In this document: positions 5,980-10,519 of the stretch, one piece after another
How positions within the stretch are numbered: position 1 is the stretch's first letter
Layout of the letters: every line of letters begins with the position of its first letter
Assembly: GCA_021153165.1 (NCBI GenBank)
Contig: JAGKTZ010000066.1
Coordinates: 1-10,519, forward strand
DNA length: 10,519 bases
Direction: 5' to 3'
Source of the DNA: Prevotellaceae bacterium
GTDB taxonomy: Bacteria > Bacteroidota > Bacteroidia > Bacteroidales > Bacteroidaceae
The notes under the pieces: model-generated
Seen by the model: the letters and a program-made list of their open reading frames with translations, nothing else
The model's database searches: none
What the model was told of the DNA's origin: nothing
Translations under genes and position numbers: made by a program

Positions 5980-6009
5980 CAAAGTTATACATTTTTTACT
6001 TAAAACAAA
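5980..6009 (-). promoter_or_regulatory. Divergent promoter of the M50 gene
   Basis: On the minus strand TTTG (6009-6006), 18 bases, then TAACTTTG (5987-5980) approximates the Bacteroidetes consensus; the spacing is one base short of 19. Its -7 box directly abuts the -7 box of the plus-strand promoter, so polymerases cannot occupy both at once. Confidence 0.6.
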
Positions 6010-6022
6010 AAAACAATAAACT

Positions 6023-6451
6023 ATGAAAAAACAAATTCTAAAGAGCGGCAGAGGCGTACTCTGCATCCTTGCGACAGCATTCGCATTCCTCGTGAGTGGC
6101 AACCTCTATGCTTCAACAAACGAACCATTGAACAATCTGCCTGAAACGACAGAAGTGGAAAAGGTAAACAGAGAACATGTGTATGATGGCACAATAGGCA
6201 AATACCCCATCCGCATGACGATAAATGTTGAAGCAGGTTGGGGCGAATACTATTACAAGAGCAAGGGTCCCAAACATACACTTGGTCTGAGAATATACTT
6301 CAAAGGCAGCCGATTGATCATGGAAGAATACAACGACTACGGCGAATTGACAGGCTATTTCGAAGGCAAATATGGTAATGTGATCACGGGTACCTTCTAT
6401 GCTACACAATCAGGAAAAAAATACAACTTCAAAGTTAAGTGTATCCGTTAA
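6023..6451 (+). CDS. Small secreted protein of unknown function
   Basis: The 142-residue protein starts with a signal peptide (about 1-30: KK, a hydrophobic core CILATAFAFLV, and a likely cut after LYA). There is no obvious lipobox cysteine, so it is probably soluble in the periplasm or outside the cell. The mature part alternates short strands with glycine turns: YDGTIGKYPIRM, GEYYYKSKG, YFKGSRLIMEE, GYFEGKYGNVITGTF. This suggests a small beta-sheet or beta-barrel domain, similar in style to other Bacteroidetes secreted proteins. I do not recognise a named family. The gene has its own consensus promoter and a strong terminator, so it is a single-gene unit. It is divergent from the M50 peptidase; a functional link is possible but not shown. 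Confidence 0.85.
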   Translation: MKKQILKSGRGVLCILATAFAFLVSGNLYASTNEPLNNLPETTEVEKVNREHVYDGTIGKYPIRMTINVEAGWGEYYYKSKGPKHTLGLRIYFKGSRLIMEEYNDYGELTGYFEGKYGNVITGTFYATQSGKKYNFKVKCIR

Positions 6452-6488
6452 GGACTGATAGTTTTCACAGTTTTGTGTATTATAAATC

Positions 6489-6529
6489 AAAAAGTGCAAG
6501 GTTAGCATTTCGCCGACCTTGCACTTTTT
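6489..6529. terminator. Bidirectional intrinsic terminator
   Basis: A 14-bp perfect stem, AAAAAGTGCAAGGT (6489-6502) with ACCTTGCACTTTTT (6516-6529), has a 13-base loop and ends in T-runs in both directions. It serves the small secreted gene (plus, ending 6451) and the convergent ATPase gene (minus, ending 6567). Confidence 0.93.
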
Positions 6530-6566
6530 TATTCTTCGTTTGAGCAGAAGTAGTCCCTCGCTCTCC

Positions 6567-9443
6567 CTATTTCCTCTTCACCATAAACCAGAGTTCGCGG
6601 ATCCATAGCACGAGCGAGGACACGCCCACGATGATGAGCCAGTCGGTGATGCCGGTGGGGTTGATCTGCCAGTCGGCGGTGTGCAACATGGGTTCGACGT
6701 TGAAGAAATTGTAGAGCAATTCCACGATGACGATCTGACCCACGACGATCACGCCGACGATGGTGCGGAAACCACTGCTTTGCTTCAGGCGGAAATAACT
6801 GTTGCCGGCAGCGTAGGAGCGGGTGTTGAACATGTACCAGAAGTGCGTCCATACGAAGATCGAGAAGAGCAGTGTCTGCTCGTAGGGAGTGACGTGGTTG
6901 TCGGCGGTGGGCACGAGGTGCAACAAGTCCATCATGCAGCGCACATCGTAGTGCTGGAAGATGTAGAGGAAGCCCAGCGTCAGGGCAAAGAAGAACAGCC
7001 CCACGCCCACGATATTCGAGATCATCGAGCGGTTCAGGATGAAGGCGCTGCGGTCGCGTGGCGCATCGGCCATCACGGCAGGCGATGGAGGCAGGGATGC
7101 CAATGCCATGGCGCCAAAGGTATCCATGATCAGGTTGACCCATAGCATCTGGGTGACGGTGAGCGGCGACTCGGTGCCCATGAAGGCGCCAAAGAGTACG
7201 ATGAAGCAGGCAGCGACATTGACCGTCAACTGGAACAGCAAGAAGCGCTGTATGTTCTGATACAACGAGCGACCCCACATCACAGCACGACCGATACTGC
7301 TGAACGAATTGTCGATGATGGTGATGTCGCTGGCTTCCTTGGCCACCGAGGTACCGTCGCCCATCGACAGCCCCACGTGGGCAGCATTCAGGGCTGGCGC
7401 GTCATTGGTACCATCACCTGTCACCGATACCACTTGATTCAGGCGTTGCAAGGATTCCACCAGGCGCTTTTTGTCCATCGGTCGAGCACGTGCGATAATT
7501 TTCAGATCCATGACCCGTTCGTCCAGTTCTTCGTCCGTCAGTGCGGCAAATTCCGGACCGGTGATAATAGCACGCTCGTTATCTGCATCGCTCCACAGAC
7601 CAATCTGTCGACCTATCTCCATGGCTGTGCCCGGAGTGTCGCCAGTCACGATCTTCACGGCAATGCCGGCACGCATACATTCGGCTACGGCAGCAGGCAC
7701 GTCGGCACGCACGGGGTCGGCTATGGCTACGACGCCCACAAAGGTCAATGCCTCGGCTACGACGCAGTGGTCCTCGATGGTCTTGTCGCCCTCATCCAGC
7801 ACCTGATAGGCAAAGCCCAGTGTGCGCATGGCTTGTTTTTGGTAGGCCAGGAGTTGTGCGTCGATCTCTTCCTTCTTCACCCCATTGGCCGTCGTCTTGC
7901 ACAGCGCGTAGACGATTTCGGGCGCCCCCTTGACATAGAGCACACGGCAGCCGTTGGCAGAAGTCACGACCGTAGCCATATATTTGCGTTCGGTCGAGAA
8001 GGGGAGTTCTTCGACCAGCGTCGTTGCTTCCTTCAACGCCTGATAATCCTCGCCCTGATCCTTGAGCCACAGGAGCAAAGCGCCCTCGGTGGGATTGCCC
8101 AGCACCTTGGCACGTGCAGGGTCGGACAGGTCGAGCGATGCGGTAGAGTTGACCGCGATGCCCTCCTTGATCATCAGGCTCACCGCGTCGGCGCCCAGTT
8201 GTTGGTCCTTCAGCGCATAGAATTGGGTCTCGTACACACGCATCTGATTTTGCGTCAGCGTACCCGTCTTGTCCGTACAGATGACGGTAGCCGCACCCAT
8301 CGTTTCGCAAGCGTGCATCTTGCGCACCAGATTGTTCGTTTTGAGCATACGGCGCATGCTGTACGCCAAGCTCAATGTCACCGCCATGGGCAAACCTTCG
8401 GGCACCGCCACGACGATCAGTGTGACGGCGATCATCAGGGTCTGCATGGTGCTGGTCAGGAGTTCGGTAACTTCCTCTCCGGGGTGCACCATTTCGAATG
8501 CGCCTAATACCATCGCCATGAAGATCAAGAAGAAGGCTACGATGATGCCGATACATTTCTGCTTGCTGTATTCTGGAAACTTTTTGACTACTAAATAAAA
8601 GAACAAAGCAATTGGGAGGAGCAAGGTGTATGCCCAAGCGTTCCACTCGAAGTAGACCAACAGGCGGCCGATGATCACCAATCCCGCAAAGAGATAACTC
8701 AAACTGGTGATGACACGACTCAGGCCGTCCAACTGCTCGTTGAGCGGAGTCTTGACACTGTCGTCGATTTGTGCGGCTTCGAAGACTTTTCCATTTTCGG
8801 TCCTATCGCCCACAGCAAAGACGCGACACACGCCGTGCCCCTCCATCACCTTGGTGCCACGCATCACATGGTTGCTGGGGAAGGTGGCTTCGGGGTCGAA
8901 GTTTGCCTCCAGCGTCGTCTTCGCACAAACGGGTTCGCCGGTCAGGGTCGATTCGTCCAAATGCAACGAAACGGCTTCGAGCAATTCGCCGTCGGCAGGC
9001 ACCTCGTCGCCCGTAGACAGAATGACCAGATCGCCCACTACGACGTCGCGCTTGGGTATCTCGATGGTATTGCCGCCGCGTATCACCTTGATGGGTTCGT
9101 CGTCGTTGACCTGGTTGAGGATGGCAAACTCGCGGTCGGCCATCATTTCAAAATAGAAAGCCAGTCCTGTGGCAAGGAGTATGGCTATGAAGATCCCGAT
9201 GGGTTCGAAGAAGACTGCCGCGCCGTGTGCGCTATGCAGCCCCCAGTATTCGTAGCAAGCTATACCGATGGACAGCACGCCTGCCACGAGCAAAATACGA
9301 ATCAGCGGATCCTGAAATTTCGCCATGAATTTGCTCCACAGCGACTCCCTCTCGGGCGGTGTGAGCACATTGACGCCATGCGCCTCGCGGCTCTGCAAAA
9401 CCTCCGCTTCGGTCAGTCCAGTGAAATGTTGATGTTTAGTCAT
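6567..9443 (-). CDS. Calcium-transporting P-type ATPase, PMCA type
   Basis: This 958-residue inner-membrane pump uses ATP to move cations, probably calcium, out of the cytosol. Visible landmarks: actuator motif TGEP at 168-171 (usually TGES in this subfamily), M4 motif VPEGLP at 347-352, phosphorylated Asp391 in DKTGTLT, ATP-site KGAPE at 505-509, TGD at 600-602 and the hinge GDGTND at 676-681. Glu349 in M4 and Asn770/Asp774 in M6 (VNLIMD) match the single calcium site of PMCA-type pumps. The C-terminus (about 805-955) holds the last four membrane segments. Between M3 (about 243-265) and M4 (about 328-358) there are two extra hydrophobic segments, about 269-288 and 297-319, encoded by an AT-rich patch. 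ATG 9443 is followed by the usual N-terminal GL(T/S)..EV segment. It is transcribed alone and ends at the terminator at 6489-6529. No consensus promoter was found upstream. Confidence 0.93.
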   Translation of the reverse strand: MTKHQHFTGLTEAEVLQSREAHGVNVLTPPERESLWSKFMAKFQDPLIRILLVAGVLSIGIACYEYWGLHSAHGAAVFFEPIGIFIAILLATGLAFYFEMMADREFAILNQVNDDEPIKVIRGGNTIEIPKRDVVVGDLVILSTGDEVPADGELLEAVSLHLDESTLTGEPVCAKTTLEANFDPEATFPSNHVMRGTKVMEGHGVCRVFAVGDRTENGKVFEAAQIDDSVKTPLNEQLDGLSRVITSLSYLFAGLVIIGRLLVYFEWNAWAYTLLLPIALFFYLVVKKFPEYSKQKCIGIIVAFFLIFMAMVLGAFEMVHPGEEVTELLTSTMQTLMIAVTLIVVAVPEGLPMAVTLSLAYSMRRMLKTNNLVRKMHACETMGAATVICTDKTGTLTQNQMRVYETQFYALKDQQLGADAVSLMIKEGIAVNSTASLDLSDPARAKVLGNPTEGALLLWLKDQGEDYQALKEATTLVEELPFSTERKYMATVVTSANGCRVLYVKGAPEIVYALCKTTANGVKKEEIDAQLLAYQKQAMRTLGFAYQVLDEGDKTIEDHCVVAEALTFVGVVAIADPVRADVPAAVAECMRAGIAVKIVTGDTPGTAMEIGRQIGLWSDADNERAIITGPEFAALTDEELDERVMDLKIIARARPMDKKRLVESLQRLNQVVSVTGDGTNDAPALNAAHVGLSMGDGTSVAKEASDITIIDNSFSSIGRAVMWGRSLYQNIQRFLLFQLTVNVAACFIVLFGAFMGTESPLTVTQMLWVNLIMDTFGAMALASLPPSPAVMADAPRDRSAFILNRSMISNIVGVGLFFFALTLGFLYIFQHYDVRCMMDLLHLVPTADNHVTPYEQTLLFSIFVWTHFWYMFNTRSYAAGNSYFRLKQSSGFRTIVGVIVVGQIVIVELLYNFFNVEPMLHTADWQINPTGITDWLIIVGVSSLVLWIRELWFMVKRK

Positions 9444-9483
9444 ATTGTTTGTATTTAATGTTGTTGATTGGAAGGGGAGGGGG

Positions 9484-9537
9484 CTCTCTAAAGACCTTAA
9501 AGACCCTAAGGACCTTAAAGACCCTAAGGCGTCTTAA
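9484..9537. repeat. 9-bp tandem array, unit GACCYTAAR
   Basis: Four exact units at 9493-9528 alternate as GACCTTAAA and GACCCTAAG, making a perfect 18-bp tandem duplication (9493-9510 and 9511-9528). A degenerate unit flanks each end. It is the reverse-complement family of the array at 2701-2727. A G-rich purine tract (GGAAGGGGAGGGGG, 9470-9483) precedes it. It lies 41 bases upstream of the ATPase start codon, so the ATPase promoter must be within or beyond it. Confidence 0.9.
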
Positions 9538-9875
9538 ATTCTCCACGTATCTCGCGTATCACTTGTATTTTTTATAAACAACAGATGGCACTGATTTAAC
9601 AGTTTAATTATGCTTGATATTGTATAATGCTATCGAATAGACAGAAAAAACAGATGCAGTGCTGAGAAATCAGTTTAAATTCTGTTTAAATCACACGGAG
9701 ATCGTGATTTAATCGCATCATGTGCAAAAAATCTGTGTAATCAGTTGATAAATTAATTTTCTCCACGTATCTCATGTATCACGTGTATAAACCACGAATA
9801 TTTTTGCTTTACCACGTAGATTTGTTTTTACCACGAATCAACACGAATTTTCACGAATTTTCATTGGTCAAGCAC
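9527..9875 (-). repeat. Dispersed intergenic repeat, copy B (composite, inverted to copy A)
   Basis: The core 9761-9875 is the inverted counterpart of copy A, with perfect matches at 9809-9848 (40 bp) and 9857-9875 (19 bp). The other end of copy A matches 9527-9560, so copy B is split by about 200 extra bases. The phrase CTCCACGTATCTC occurs at both 9541 and 9761, suggesting internal duplication. The extra segment holds an imperfect direct repeat (9581-9606 and 9650-9678, starting ACAGATG) and a perfect 9-bp hairpin, TTAAATCAC (9686-9694) with GTGATTTAA (9704-9712). No coding frame was seen in 9444-9902. Confidence 0.85.
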
Positions 9876-9902
9876 TAACTGCAATTGTCCACCAGAGATA
9901 GC

Positions 9903-10519
9903 CTACCAAGTCTCGCCCAGTCCTTCTAAAGCATTTTTAGCATATTCATTACCTTGCTGTGCCGCCTTTTTGAACCATTTTATAGCAACCACCTTGTTTG
10001 GGGTCACACCTTCGCCATTTAGATAGCAAAAACCCAAATTGAATTGCGCTTGGGCATGACCTTGCTCGGCGGCCTTGCGGTACCATTTTGCGGCTTCGCC
10101 CCAGTCATAGCCATAATGATAATAGTACCAACCTAAATTTTTTTGCGCTTGGGCAAAACCTTGCTCAGCAGCTTTGCGCCACCATTTGTAGGCTTCATCA
10201 TAGTCTTGGGGCACACCATAGCCATTTTCATAGCACCAACCCAAATAGTTTTGCGCAGAAGCATAGCCTTGCTCGGCGGCCTTGCGCCACCATTTTGCGG
10301 CTTCGGCGTAGTTTTGGGGCACACCTTCGCCATTGGCATAGCAGTTGCCCACGTAGTTTTGCACATCAGCCTTTTCAAGGCATTGGTTCATCTTGTCTTT
10401 GGAATCAGCATACCCTTGAACATCTGCTTTAGTAAACCATTTGTAGGCCTCAACATAGTTCTTTTTCACCCCTTGTCCATTCAAATAGCACAAGCCCAAA
10501 TAGTATTGCGCCTCAGTAT
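9903..10519 (-). CDS. Sel1-repeat (TPR-like) protein, partial (N-terminus beyond right edge)
   Basis: The frame ends at TAG (9903-9905) and stays open through the right edge, giving 204 visible residues. The first complete codon is at 10515-10517, so the start and any signal peptide are not visible. The visible part is a string of about five Sel1-like repeats of 36 residues, with the signature A-x-A-Q-x-x-L-G-x-C-Y-x-x-G-x-G-V then A-x-K-W-(W/F/Y)-x-K-A-A-x-Q-G. The first repeat is followed by a degenerate stretch (KDKMNQCLEK). The fourth repeat is short, about 33 residues, and lacks the GEGV turn. Sel1 repeats form alpha-helical solenoids that bind other proteins. The partner and cellular location are unknown. 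The tail after the last repeat is short and ends GETW. The repeats are very similar at the DNA level, so copy number could vary by recombination. Confidence 0.9.
   Translation of the reverse strand, partial: TEAQYYLGLCYLNGQGVKKNYVEAYKWFTKADVQGYADSKDKMNQCLEKADVQNYVGNCYANGEGVPQNYAEAAKWWRKAAEQGYASAQNYLGWCYENGYGVPQDYDEAYKWWRKAAEQGFAQAQKNLGWYYYHYGYDWGEAAKWYRKAAEQGHAQAQFNLGFCYLNGEGVTPNKVVAIKWFKKAAQQGNEYAKNALEGLGETW

Noticed and set aside
7377..8507. 376-codon open frame on the plus strand opposite the ATPase gene
   Set aside because: Antisense to unmistakable P-type ATPase motifs; no domain in the translation. Other frames here (6681-7145, 8769-9458) are the same kind of shadow.

Overview
The window looks like a chromosomal segment of a Bacteroidales bacterium, possibly Prevotellaceae. 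The reasons are promoters of the Bacteroidetes type (TTTG, about 20 bases, TAnnTTTG), the lack of Shine-Dalgarno sequences with A-rich leaders instead, GC-rich genes separated by AT-rich or low-complexity gaps, and gene families common in that order. No tRNA, rRNA, CRISPR array, transposase or phage gene was seen.

Layout from left to right. A secreted beta-helix-like surface protein runs off the left edge on the minus strand (1-752). Upstream of it lie a strong hairpin and a (CTTG)n tract. A DUF1846/UPF0371 protein follows (minus, 1016-2479). Next come prmC (minus, 2844-3800) and ribD (plus, 3947-5014), divergently transcribed across a gap made almost entirely of short tandem repeats. A membrane M50-type metallopeptidase (minus, 5244-5948) and a small secreted protein (plus, 6023-6451) diverge from a compact promoter region with abutting -7 boxes. 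A bidirectional terminator then separates the small protein from a PMCA-type calcium P-type ATPase (minus, 6567-9443). After a 459-base gap full of repeats, a Sel1-repeat protein runs off the right edge (minus, 9903-10519).

The genes do not form one pathway. PrmC (release-factor methylation) and RibD (riboflavin synthesis) are housekeeping. The ATPase exports cations. The M50 protein, the small secreted protein, the Sel1 protein and the beta-helix protein are envelope or accessory genes of unknown role.

The most striking content is between the genes. Two classes of short tandem array, with 7-base and 9-base periods, recur at several loci. At three of them a purine-rich tract is followed by a 9-base array. 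A separate dispersed repeat is present as two inverted copies, with 40-bp and 19-bp perfect matches, flanking the M50/secreted-protein/ATPase block. Repeat expansions also appear inside prmC and ribD, and the ATPase carries an apparent extra pair of membrane segments encoded by an AT-rich patch. I did not find a convincing new defence or mobile system.
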